This document shows positions 11,801 to 23,786 of a DNA stretch of 64,000 bases, piece after piece (positions within the stretch are counted from its first letter, which is position 1; every line of letters begins with the position of its first letter). Below the pieces are notes generated by a model. That model was not told the DNA's origin, searched no databases, and was given only the letters and a program-made list of their open reading frames with translations. The stretch spans positions 749,001 to 813,000 of the forward strand of contig BSYQ01000006.1 in assembly GCA_030272585.1 (NCBI GenBank). Reading direction: 5' to 3'. Source of the DNA: Bryopsis sp. KO-2023. Taxonomy: Eukaryota > Chlorophyta > Ulvophyceae > Bryopsidales > Bryopsidaceae. The translations under genes and the position numbers were made by a program.

Positions 11801-14800
11801 AAAATGAAGCAGGAAGTGGAGGAGCCCTGTATGTCGAGGATGTGAAGGGACTGACAGTACAGGATTCTAATTTTTCTCTGGGTTTGGCCCTCACAGGAGG
11901 AGCACTGACAGTTCTCAGTCATCGTGGATTCTCTTTCAAGCATAATGTATTTTATAAAAACAAAGCAAGGTGGGGAGGTGCTGCCTCATTTGCTGTCTTA
12001 GGACAAGCCACGCAGTTCAGGCGTGTGATCAATCAAGCACACTTTTTGGAAAACCATGCAACAGATGCTGGTGGGGCCATTGATACGAATAAGGGAGGAT
12101 TGTACTGTCAATTCTGCTATTTTGATTCGAACAGTGCTGGGGATGATAAGCATGCAATCGGGGTAGAAGGGGCGATAAGAGCCCGACCAGGTTCAAGTGT
12201 GACCCCTACGGACTCCAGCATCACCAATTGCACAGCAACACAATCAGGAGGGGGGATCTTTTTGGATAATGCAGATTTGGTTGGTCGAAATTTTACAGTC
12301 GTCAACAATACTGCTGACAAAAGTGGAGGTGGTGTTCACATGCAGTTTGAGGCACTTACATTGGCGCGTTTTTGGAGCTGCGAGTCCTGCTTGTTCAGCG
12401 GAAACAAGGCTGCGACAGGAGGTAAAAGCGTTTCGTTTTGTTCTCATCTAGCAGGCATCCCAAGTGAGAGAATCTCTCGCTCCAAATCAGTAGCAAAAAA
12501 AATGGGAACAAAAGAATCCTGGCGAAGTTTTTTCCAAAATACCATTGGAAACTCTGGTGATGGATGTTTTTTCTTGCATGTGTTTTTCCCAGGAGGAATC
12601 CATGTTACAAGCGACAGATCCAATGCGGAAAACTGCGAATTCACGGGGACCACTTCGCCAGTGAAAGGAAATGGCTCCTATTTTGAGTTCTTGGCACATT
12701 GCAAGAATTATTACCCACATTTGTCTGATCCACGGGTGGTGCTGAACAAGACCACCTTTCTGAGCAACGTTGGACGGAACGCTGGGTCCGACATTTTTAT
12801 CGACTTCATTGCAGATGTGTGCTGTGATGGGGAGTGTTGGACCATGGAAAGCCGACTGGATGAAGCTCTCCAGAAATGCAAATTACCTTCCTACTATGGA
12901 TCCGAGGGGGATAGATCACCTTCGTTGGGAACTCGGTTTCAGTCAGTGAAGATTGATCCATCTGAATTGGTTAGCCATGCAAGTGGGGATGAGCTTCCAC
13001 CCATCAATGTCACAACGCTCGACTCCTTTGGTCAAATCACTAGGGGGAATGTGAATCTGCGAATCAAAGTGACAACCCCAGGAGCGCAAATCTTTGGCGG
13101 CCTTGCAACCAGCGAGGCCATGCTGATGAGAGGGAAGATCAGTGTGACTGGTGTGGTTCTGAGTGGTCTACCTGGGGAGTACAATCTGAGCTTCCGGTTG
13201 ACATCAGAAGATGATGCTATTGTGTCTGTGGAGTCGATCAGGGTGGATATTCGAGAGTGCCTCATTGGGGAGGTGTCCAGAGAAAAGGGGGAGCGCTGTC
13301 GCATTTGCGGTGAGAATTTTTTCAGCTTGAACGTGACTGATAAAGATTGCACGCCTTGTCCTGTCGAGAAGGCCGCATGTTCGGGAGGGAAATTGGTTCC
13401 TGCTCCTGGATTCTGGCACTCTGGGCCCCTGTCCTCCCAGCTCCATGCATGTTTATCTATGGAAGCATGCACCTATGAGAATCGAGCGGAGGATCTGTTG
13501 GCATCATCAAACTCATCCTCCACCTTGAACATGACGGCTTATGCTGAAGGCTACCCCCTGTGTGCAAAGGTGACAACAAGCAAAGCAAGCTGAAAAGTAT
13601 TGTGACAATCTACATTCTTCAGAACTCACACTAACTATGAATCGTGGGTGTGTGGAAATTTGGTGTGGTATAGGGCTACAACGGGGTGTTGTGTGGGAGC
13701 TGCGCAGCATCATATGGGAAGAGTGGCATGGAATGCAAAAAGTGCAAAGGAAAAGTGATTGCTGGAGTGGCAATTGGAGGGGCCATGCTTGCCTTGGCAG
13801 TATTGTCCCTGATTTATGTCAGAAATGCTGCTAAATTTGCTCAACAAGCAATCGCTGATGGGCATTCTAATGCCACAGGGTCAGATGGTTGTTCTGATAA
13901 TATGTCTAGAAGAAAACAAAGGCCAACTGATATTTTTAAGGTGAGCAATCTGGACAGGTAAGAACAGAGTCCTACTTTTCTCTCTCTCTCACCCTACCAA
14001 GAGTGTGTTGTGTGTTACTGGGCAGATCCTTGTGAATTTCATGCAAATTACGGGATCGGCTGCAGCGATCAATGTGGGTTGGACCAAATACATGAAGGGG
14101 GTATTCACAAGCTGGGGTAAGCAACCAACCACGAATTTGGAGCACCAAAATGTTGATTAATCATCCTTTGGGGTTGTCGAAAAAAGCATGAAGAAAAGCA
14201 TGAAATGTCATGCTTTCATATTGAATTCAGGTGCGATCTCTTCTGGTGGAACGGATGGAAACAGTTTTTTCGCGTTTGATTGTGCATTCTCATCAGAGGA
14301 GAATGGCCTTCCTCCATCCATCAAGACAACTGTGCTGCTGGCATTTGTTCCCTTCATCGTTTGGGCGGCATTTGTCATGGTCTACGTTGTATATGTGTTG
14401 CGAACCAATAAATCCCTACAGGACTTGAGGCTCTGGTCGGGTATTGTATTTCGGGCCGTGTTGCAAGCAGCCTACATCAGGTGGGACAGGACTTTTTTTT
14501 CCTGTTGTTATTCAGGAAACAACAATATTTTGAAAGACAATATTTTGAAAGTGCCATATTCATGTGGTTGCAGTGAGACAAAAGCGTTCATTCGCATCTT
14601 TTATTGCGTGCGAGCCAGCCCTTTGGAGGGTCTGTTTTGGGCACAAGACACGAGTCTGACTTGCTACAAAGGATCACATGCGCTCCTGGTTCTTTTCGTT
14701 GGGCTGCCTGGCTTCTTGTTCATATCGATAGGATTCCCAGCTTGGTTGCTCTACAAACTCACAAGAACCCACACCCTCGATCAGGAGCAGATGATTGTTC

Positions 14801-15372
14801 GATACGGATTCTTGTATAAATTGTACAAGAGCAACACTGCTGCTTGGGAGGTGGTGATTTTGGTTCGGAAAGCTTTGTTTTCCGCGATCGTTGTGTTTGG
14901 TCGACCTTTGGGGGGTGGAATTCAAATCAGTCTTGCCTTTTTCATCATGATAGTTTCCATAGTTCTCCAAACGCGTTTCCAACCGTTTTTCGAATCGAAG
15001 TTGAATAACTTGGAAATGGGATCATTGGTGATTTCTACGTTTGCCTTCATCGTTGGGAATCTGGCAAGCCAGCCTGAAATAGATGATGGGGGCATAGTGG
15101 CCATCTCCATCATCTTCATTTGCATTGCTGGGATCTACGTTGCATACACTGTGAAGCGAATTTTTGATGTGCTTTTTTCTGGGTTGGAAGAATGGGTAGA
15201 AAGGGAGAATCCAGAAAGTGAATTACCAACCACAAAATATGGACTTGTTACCGAGGCAGCTAATAGTTTGACCAAAAAGTCCAAGGCGGTTTTGATTCGG
15301 AAGAAGGAGGCTTATATGGTGAAAATATCTTCTCGTTTTCTCAAAACACCTCCTCTTGAATCGGAGTGTTAA
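8861..15372 (+). CDS. Secreted beta-helix (polymorphic outer membrane protein-like) with C-terminal multipass membrane domain
   Basis: About 1587 residues from exons 8861-8954, 9040-9400, 9483-9876, 10169-10555, 10939-11136, 11220-11378, 11635-12421, 12593-13569, 13674-13940, 14026-14116, 14231-14480 and 14574-15372; phases close exactly. A signal peptide (LLSAFLVVACLATVG) is followed by a long right-handed beta-helix. It has many GGAI/GGAL and FxxN repeats (for example SGGAII, KGGAIHA, YHGGAIGA, SGGALYA), the pattern of chlamydial Pmp proteins and their relatives in algae and oomycetes. Next comes a Cys-rich stretch (CRICGENFF to CKKCKGK) and then several hydrophobic segments, including FVGLPGFLFISIGFPAWLLY and GIVAISIIFICIAGIYVAY. 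It is probably a surface receptor or adhesion protein; its ligand is unknown. The acceptor of exon 2 (after gatcgag at 9039) was chosen because it keeps frame and is the least certain border. A rival 5' model begins at 8877 without a signal peptide. Introns 12422-12592 and 14481-14573 are multiples of three without stops, so retention is not excluded. Confidence 0.82.
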
Positions 15373-17270
15373 ATGCCTGTTGGGTCTGGCATTGATGGCA
15401 ATTTTTCTTTTTGCACCGTATAGGTATTGTATTTTTTTTTTGGGGGGGGGGGGAGTTGTGGGTCGATGGTGACAATTTTGCAGCATTTTTGATACTTTTT
15501 TTTGATACCATTTTTGATACTTTTTTTTTCATTATTTCAGTTGCAGGTGATGTCAATTTTTTATGGTATGACTCAGCAGACTCCCACAAGCAGGATTTTT
15601 TTCTGCTTTGTTAATTGAAGAAGTTTTTTTTTTCCCTCTATCAATTGAAGAAGGGTTTTTTTTTCTTTGTTAATTGAAGAAGGGCTTATGAATCCGGGTA
15701 TATTTTTTGATGAGGTTGTTGGTATCGGGTTGCAATGGGAGCGGCAGAGTGGCTCCTCAGGCAACATGTAATCATTGATTGATTGATTGAATGAAGCTTC
15801 GAAACAAAATTCGAAGAATGAAATACATTTCTCCAGGGTAAAGTCATAAGGGGCAGGTGGTTGACTGATCAATGCTATCACTAACTACTTGTGGAGGTAC
15901 CAATTTCGTATTTTAGAAGAAAGTAGTTTGGAATTCCAGCTCAAATTGGACGAAATATTTATGGGGGTGAATTGGAATGCTCAGGCTAATTGGAATCTGC
16001 TTAGCGGGTGAACATTATATCGTTGAACGCAGATTCAGCTCCCACTTTTCAGCACAAGCACTACACGTCGAAGATTTTTTGTGGAGTGCAATCTTACAAG
16101 CAAAATCTTCACCACCACTGTGTTTTATCCGTTGGTTTGTCCAGCTGGAGACCTCTCTCCACGGTTCTGTCAATCTTTCGTGGCAGGCTGTTGATCACAA
16201 CTTGGAGCATTCAGGTACTACCTGAAAGTTGGTGGTTGGCTGATCTGGGAACGTCTGAAATTCTATTTGACAGGAATCAGGAATCAGTTTTTACGCTTGA
16301 GTTGGCTGTTATACGGACCGGTGTAATAGAGTTGGCTGTTATGGCAATACGCATGGGGCCTGTTTCAAGTCTTCTCAATCAATGGGCTGTTCATGCGCAC
16401 CATTATCCTCATACCCATCCTCCCTCTCTCCCCACCACCCACTACTCTTCAATCAAGCACCCACGATTTTCTTTGACACTGAAAGCGAGCCGTGGAGGCG
16501 ATCCAAGTCGAGTGGACCGTCCACTCGACAGTGGCACAGTGGCACTGTGCGGTCTTTAGCAAAGGAACTCATGAACCCATTCAACTTTACCCCACCAAGA
16601 GATTGTACCTCCACCCATATAAGGAAGGAAAAAATATTCGTCGGCAACCCAGCCAGCATTTAGTTCAGGACTTCATGTGTTTTTTTAAAGTAGTCCACAC
16701 AGCTGGTAGTATTCCTTCGTTTTATCTGCAGAAACGGGACCAAGAAAATAAGACTTTTTGAAACATTTGCTTCCTTTTAATGGAAGGATAACGGCAACAG
16801 CTTACCGACCACCACTGCTCATAGATGCCATACAACAAGCAGCGAGATGCATCCCGGCGTGTGATCTATTACGCCGTTTGCGAGCTTCACTGTGCAGGGT
16901 TTCCCTCTTGTGCAACTGCGGCCAGAACCTTACTCGCGCCCGCTGCATGTCATCGATACTTGTACGCGTTAACGCGTACGCGCGCATTCCTGGCGCCACA
17001 CCACGCCATGTGCTACGTGCACACAAGGCCTTGCACAAGTCTTTCTTGTTTTGTTTTGCTCTTTGCATCCGGCCCATCGTTTATCTTCAAGTGCTCGCTG
17101 CGCATATTGAGTGCGTTGTGACATGAATGTTTTTTTTCTAAAATCGACCGTTAAAACGGTTACGGAGCAGGTACGACCCGCTCAAGAGCGGTCGGAGCAC
17201 AGGCCAAACCCTTCTGCGCACAGGCTCGACAGACTCGTCTCAGAGCTGCAGAAAAGGTCAAGCATTCGCG
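15373..17270. other. Intergenic, no gene supported
   Basis: Contains a T10G12 tract (15432-15453), three similar 'ttaattgaagaag + T-run' units at 15610-15685, and GC-richer sequence from about 16800. The latter holds an 18-bp perfect palindrome at 16962-16979. Open frames here lack family signals. Part of 16800-17270 is likely promoter or 5' untranslated sequence of the CHUP1-like gene. Confidence 0.5.
16962..16979. promoter_or_regulatory. 18-bp perfect palindrome
   Basis: GTACGCGTTAACGCGTAC reads identically on both strands, in CG-rich DNA about 300 bp upstream of the CHUP1-like start. It could bind a dimeric regulator; no direct evidence. Confidence 0.5.
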
Positions 17271-20200
17271 ATGGCGAAACTTTTGACGAGACAGGACACT
17301 GCGAACGAGGTCAGTTCAAGGAAGGAAAAAAGTCTTGGATGCGTGCAACAGACACGCTTAGCATCTTGTGGAGCATGCCTTTACCTGCACATCTCAACGG
17401 CTTTGCAATGTGTATTTGTCAAGGACTACGGTGGCCTGGGGGATTTTGGCTGCGGGTGCATTTCGGGGCTGAAGCGCCTTGGGAAGACCCTCAAGCGCGC
17501 ACTTCGGAAAGGTCGTGCGCGTGGAACCTCACGCTCCGACGTGGCATCGGCAGGTTCCACCAGCTCCACGTGCATGCGTCGACTGGAGAGCCTCCAACAG
17601 CATCAGGTGGACAAAAGCATCAATTCTTGTCGTTCCTCCCCATCAATTATGATATGATGTTGAAATTACTGATGTAATGTGGCTCATCTGTCTCAACACT
17701 TGATTTGAGTGGTGGTGATTTCTTGTGCGTTTGTGTGACTGTTAAGATGAGGTATTCATGTTTGTACACACATGTTAATCTGGCATGATGGGTGCTGGTA
17801 GAAAGGGAAAGAAAAATGGTGCTATGGAACACAAACCAGTGGCAATCATGTCAGTTCAGTGATTGATGGCCACACAGTGCAGAGAACATGAACCAGCTCC
17901 TCCAGTGGGCATTCTTCCCCACATTATGAGTTTCACAAAATAATGAAGAATGTGTTGATGCAGTGGGCATTCTCGGCGAATCGCACCGGTGCTCCCTCAG
18001 CCCGACCCCACACAGGTAAGATCAAAGGAAAATGCACAGAAATCTGCATGGCACCTATTTCTAAATGATGACATTCCCCTCCCCTTTTTTTGACGGCTAA
18101 TCATACCAGTGGCTGATAGTAACCTGGGCCACCAACCGAATTAGCCTCATTCCAAAGCCACACGTCCAAATCAATGCAACTATTGACTACATTTTTGTAG
18201 TAGACAACTCTGGAAAGCACCACAGTGATTCAATCCTGTTTTTTTGCCCCTGTGCGAATATCACCGTATGTTTTTGGCTGTCTTCGATTGTGCTTGAGAT
18301 TATGGTCAACCAGGATAATAGTCGCGCAAAGAAAAAAAAAGAGAGAACAAAATCTCTTGAATAGGATTAAATAACTATTTACTTGTACTAGTACAAGAAT
18401 TGGCTTTGGCTGTATCTCTGTGCCACTACCACTTTCCAACAACCTACAAGGCGTAGATTTCGGTCAAAACATCAGTGAGAAAAACCATCATCTAATCGAA
18501 CAAGGATTTTTCCAGAAAGTGAGTGTAAGCTAAGGGGCAATGGACTCCACCTGTTTTATCACCTGCACTGGGGTTCCTAATTTTCACACCTGGCCGCGAA
18601 CTTTCTGGGGGAATTGATGCTTCAAATATTTCTCCTGAGAGAACAATCCCAACCATTTCTTCCACTTTTCATACTTGTTTTTTACATATTATTGAACCAG
18701 GTCGCACCAGTCGGGGAGCAATCAATGGAGCTGGTCCATATATTGTCCCTCGACCTCATTTTCGGATCCAAGTGCCAGCCCCTCCTCGAGCACTTGCAAA
18801 CAATCATCGGATTCAATCCCTGTATGGAGCTCCTCCCCAGGGTTTTGTTTCAGCTGGGAATACCAGAGTGGTATCATCCATTCCAGCTGAAACCGTAGGT
18901 TGTGTTTCAGGAAAAAAGCCAACCACTAACATATCAACACTCAAGCAAGGTATTTTGTGGCAGGATAACTGTGTTTAAGAAGTGACTTTTTTCGGAAGTA
19001 CCTCACCTCCCAGTGAATGAATCAGATATTTATTTGTTTGCTCACATTCCAGGCCCAAAAGATGCACGTCAGACTGAAAAGAAACCTTCTCCTGAGGATA
19101 AATCGACGGTGTCCGCAGCTTCAAACTGTGCTAGGAAATTGGAAAGCACCACGTCGCCTGTTGCAGAATGCCTCCTGACATCCACAATCGCGCAACGTAA
19201 GGGGAAAAACAAAATCACCTGCACCTGGAAATATACTAACATCTGAGTAGGATTCTTGGTTGAAACTAAGAGTCACATGCTTGTATTGAAAAAGATATCT
19301 CATGGACCCTTCAGGTTAACACTACCAACAACAAATACAATCAAGCGAGATATTCTCCAAATGCGAGGATTCCAGTTTAAAAAAAAAATTATATAACCTC
19401 TCCGGCTTAAGTGCATGTGGAGAGGTCCCATCAATGAAAACATATTTGTTCTTTGATCGCATCCCTACCTGAATGTTCGAAAGGACTATGTACCTCAAAT
19501 ATTAGCTCAGCAAAGTTTCTCTTGTTTGGCTAGGGCTGCCAATTCTGCTGGGTTTTTTACACAACTCATCATTTTTGCATTGTGCTTTGGGATGGTGCAT
19601 TACTTGTCATGGTTAGATGCAGGAAACCGAAACATATTTGTGAGGCCTACAATAATTCTTTCGCTTTGCAGGTGTTTCAGGATGCACGGGTTACCCAGTA
19701 GCATCAGCGAGTCCCCCTCCCCCTCTACCAGAAAGCCTTCGAGCTGCCATAGCTGGATTTCCAACACCAGACATTGAGAAGAAACCTGACCCATCCACTC
19801 AGAGTATCAAACAAATCCAGATTCCAAAACCACAGGTGGGACGAATGGTCCCAACTTCGGGGAATTTTTTCTTAACTCTTGAAATCCAGCTCCTCGCTCA
19901 TGGTGGAGAGTCTTTTGAATGCACATAGACGATTGAAGTGCAAGGGGGATGGATCACTGAGGTTCCTGACAGGCAAAATTGTCTTCGGTTTCCAGGCTGT
20001 TGGAATGGAGCGCAAGATCGGCCATCGGCTTTCAGGCACCACCAGCCCAACTGATCCAAAGCCCTTTCACAGCCTTCAGAAATCACCCCCTTCAGCTCCA
20101 AAACCAATCTCAAAGGGGGTGGCGGTGAAGAAGCTTCCGCCGCCCTTGCCAAAAGCCAGCCTGCTCAGAAAGAAACGCATCTCCAGGCAGCCTCAGGTAC

Positions 20201-21423
20201 ATTGTTTTCTTATTCAAAGAGTTCTTGATAAGGAGTTCAAATAACTGTCTTGAGAAACATTCACGAAAACAATCAAAGGCACATTCTATTTCTTTGTTAT
20301 GTTTTTAGGTTGCAGAACTGTTCAGGGAGTTCGTTGTTGGTGTCCCTGAGATTCTTTCCAGCACACCCAGCCAAAAGAGCAAAGATTCCAATCCAAAAAA
20401 GTCGGGGCTGGGGGTGATTGGAGAGATGGCGTCGAAAAGCCCATACTTCCTCGGCATTGCAAGGGATGTGGAGACCTACCAGGGCATGATCCAAGAGCTT
20501 ATTGCAGCCATCCACGGATTCCAGCCGAAGGACATGGAGCAGGTGGTGAAATTCGTAGACTTTGTGGATGGGAGCTTAGCACCTCTCACTGATGAGGTAA
20601 AAGTCTTGGAAGGATTTGACTGGCCTCCTCGCTATACGCACATCAGGGAAGCGGCTGGTGTGTACCGCCAACTGTCGGAGGTGCAAGAGGGATTCCTGCA
20701 TTGGGTGAGGTGTCGACGCACTATGGAGGATGAGATGCTGGCCATGGAAAAGCATTTGGTAAGTGGAGCTCCGTCAAAAATGAAATGTCTCACAACTGTC
20801 CTTCAACTTCAATGGGATGTGTTTTTGAAAACTGATTGGCATCATACTTCTGACACACCCACTATTCTCACTGATTTTCGTATGGACGAGGCCTTCAGCC
20901 GTTGAAAAAGAAAAAAATAGGGGCAGGGACGAAAAGGAAAAAACTAAACTTAAGAAGGGGAGTGTCTTGGTTTACAATGAAATAAAAATTGAGTTTTTTG
21001 TGGGGATCAAAACAGGGGGCGATGATTGAAAAGATAGATCTGCTCCTCAAAGATCAGGAGGCCATGGAGAAAAGATTCAAGGATGCGTTGCTTCCATGGT
21101 CTACCTCTGTTTGGGTGAGGACAAAGCAGGCATCCCTACAGTTGTTCCTGGCTTTTGCTTCGCTTGCAATCCCGGAGGTGGCGTCCACAACCAGCAAAAA
21201 ACGCTCCCAAAGCCTCCTAAAAAGTGAGCAAAATGCTTAGTCGTTCAAAAAATCATGTTCTCAACATGATAATTTGTTGCTAACTATCTTTTTTGGTGAA
21301 CTGTGGCTTGTAGGGCTCGTGGAGTTTGCATTTAAAGTGCATGCGCTGGCTGCTGGATTTTGTCCGCAGTGTGTGGCCAAGTTCGAAGAAATTCGAGCTT
21401 TGGTTGCCGCTGCAAGGGCATGA
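17271..21423 (+). CDS. CHUP1-like protein (chloroplast positioning / IPGA1 family C-terminal domain)
   Basis: In land plants CHUP1 sits on the chloroplast outer envelope and drives actin-dependent chloroplast movement. Exons: 17271-17309, 17424-17606, 17964-18015, 18701-18949, 19053-19196, 19672-19835, 19996-20196, 20309-20758, 21016-21223 and 21314-21423, giving 599 residues with matching phases. The C-terminal half has the family pattern: VIGEMASKSPYFLGIARDVE, then VVKFVDFVDGSLAPLTDE, FDWPPRYTHIREAAGVYRQL, and a last block LVEFAFKVHALAAGF. These correspond to the plant segments around VKFVDWLDGELATLADER, FKWPEKKADTLQEAA and VRFAYRTHQFAGGL. The N-terminal half is basic and proline-rich (SPPPPLPES, KKLPPPLPKA), as in plant CHUP1 upstream of its profilin-binding region. 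No N-terminal hydrophobic anchor or long coiled coil is visible, and the first two exons are the weakest part. Function in this organism is inference. Confidence 0.75.
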
Positions 21424-22653
21424 TGAGCCGGGAGAAAGGACTCCAAAGACTGTTTTTTTTTCCTCCACTTGGCAAGATGTTCCTTGGAATGTTTTGTCGA
21501 GTGGAGGTTGTTTTTTTTCAGATCTTTGGAGCTTTTTTATGTTGCAAGGAAACAGTGTAAGAAAATCTTAATGCAAATGTTCTTCAAGTAAACTTGTGGG
21601 TGAATTTATCATTGGCTGAAGCACATATTTGACAAAACAACCCACATTTGCTATCAATAGCCATGGATCATACCTGAAGCCCTTTCGGAAAGAAAAGACA
21701 CCTGGCAACCCACAAAAACAAGCATTTGTGGAGCACCCACAGGTACATCAGCTCAATTGCACAGTTCAGTTGGCTCCTTGAGTTTCTCTAAAAACAAAAA
21801 AAGGGAAATTTTGAAAACAAATTTCAAGATACTCTCAGTGTGTGTTGTACAAAACACATTCTAATTCTTGATTTGGGGAAAACATTGAATTCAAACAATT
21901 CAGGATATTTTTGAGGAGGTAGAATACATAATAAGACATGAACATACGATTCATATTTACCAAAGTACTAGAATCCAGAAAGGAAAGAGTTGTCTGGAAC
22001 ACTTGCCAGTTTTTGGAATGTGATGCAACATATCATCAGTAAGAAATGAAATCCTGAAAAAACAAAATCCATCATTTTAGAGGCTCCTCCTTGCCTTACC
22101 CTTTTTCCAGAAAGAAGAACAAGAGCAAATTGTCATCTGGTCATCTTTTCAGAGACTACGACCAACATACAGGGGCACTACATGAAACGCCGTAATTTCA
22201 ATGCCCAGATCATTCAAATTTCTGTCTCTCTTAGTGTGAGCCAAGGACCAAGAGTTGTCAACCCTTTGCGCAGAATGTTCGAATCCACACCCACAGTTTC
22301 TCGGCTAGTCGACTTGATCGGACAGGAAGCAAGTGAAGCACACTCCACTCCAGCCACCCACCATGGGAGAGACAGCGGCTGTCGTTGGGATAGCCACTGC
22401 AGTGGCTACCCCAACGCAATACATGAATAGAATGTTTCTGTTCGATCCAAAATAGATCTGATGCGACCGATCCTCCAAGGTACCGCTGGGGTGACAGGCA
22501 TCAGGCAAAGACCGATCCACGAACCTGTCAGCTTGTTGATCTTTTCCCATGTGGTGTAGGTCAGAGGTTTTTGGGGACTATACAAAGCAAGAAGAGAGAA
22601 AAGGCGAACTGGGTTAGCACACTTGCTTTTTTCCTGGATAGTTGAACAAAAGA
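21424..22653. other. Intergenic, no gene seen
   Basis: AT-rich sequence without frames showing family features. The last 200 bp precede the start of the secreted Ala-rich gene and presumably hold its promoter. No distinct motif was recognised. Confidence 0.5.
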
Positions 22654-23786
22654 ATGTTGAAGTCGACTCTTTGCATCGCTTTGGCGGCGCTCCTGTGTGG
22701 TGGGTATCCGTTGGACCTCTGACTGAAGAGACCCGGTTAATGATTGATTGCTTTCCCCCTCGATTTTTTACAAGAAGCGGCCTCGCCGTGAATTGCCCTG
22801 GAGGCGCCGACCCCAGCTGCAATGCTTTTGCTTCGCTGCAAATTTTCGTGACTGTTGATAGCTGCAACGGGCAATCTGGTGCCGATTGTGAGGTGATCTT
22901 TGTTGCGAAGCCTTTTTTTTTTGGTATTAGCATTTTTGTGAGAGAATCTAATTCGAATCAACTTGGGTGCTCTTCTTGTTCAAAGGCGGTGATAACCAGC
23001 TCTCAGAGCAAGTTCAAGGAGGCATATGCTGACTGATGGGGCGAGGGAAAAGACGCTTGCGTGGGTGGAAAGGTCGAGGCCGCCGCCACCGCAATCGCTG
23101 AAGTCGAACTTGATCGCCAAGGTAACTTGCGACGGCAGGAGGTTCGCATGCGGCTGGTCCGCCTCCTGTGGTAACACACCTTCGCATTGGGTTTCGCCGA
23201 AGCCCTCGCAAAAGCGGCGGCCGATGCCTTCGATGGCGAATTCGCCACTGCCTTCTACTACGCCGACGTCCGCGCCGTGTCTGTCGCGCTTGCCGAGGTG
23301 AACAACTTGGACACGAAGGAGGACTTCGAGAGTTCCCACGTGAAGGCCGACGTCGGCCAATCCGTCGGAAACTCTTTCGCCACAGCCGCCGTATTTTTGG
23401 ATGCACTCGCGTTTGCGACGTTTGGACGTCGCCTCAAGCATGATCGCTGGTCATTTTCCTGTCAATGGAACAGTTCCTGGAAGATGTTGGCCTTGGTTGA
23501 ATTCGTCTTTTTTCGGGCTGTGGAACAGAGAGGCCTTAACCCTCACTCCTCTTGGTTCCGACATCATCATCCATATACCATCTCTTCCTTTCAAGTACAG
23601 CAGTCATTCAACCCCAACGCGCTTCATCTATGTTTGGCAGGCTCGCACTTTTCTTTTCGTGAATCGTCAGCTTTTATTGAAAGAAAGAAGAGGTGCATGA
23701 TTGAGGGTCGATCATTGAATCGTTCTTGGGCGTCCGATTCGCATGTAATCATGTTTGAGTGTGTGGTGGAAAGAGCATTTTCCTGA
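22654..23786 (+). CDS. Alanine-rich secreted protein, unknown family (3' end uncertain)
   Basis: I do not recognise the family. Exons 22654-22703, 22775-22892, 23046-23121 and 23203 onward are phase-consistent. The protein starts with a clear signal peptide (MLKSTLCIALAALLCGG). A short Cys-containing region follows (VNCPGGADPSCNAF, DSCNGQSGADC, KDACVGG), then an Ala-rich segment likely to be helical (KVEAAATAIAEVEL, ALAKAAADAFDGEFATAFYY, SVGNSFATAAVFLDALAF). GC content in 23060-23430 is much higher than in flanking DNA, as expected for the Ala codons. The frame stays open to 23786, but after about 23440 it loses the Ala-rich character and resembles non-coding sequence. A further splice or an earlier end is therefore likely. 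Six Cys before the Ala-rich part could form disulphides. It is probably an extracellular or wall protein, but that is a guess. Confidence 0.55.
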
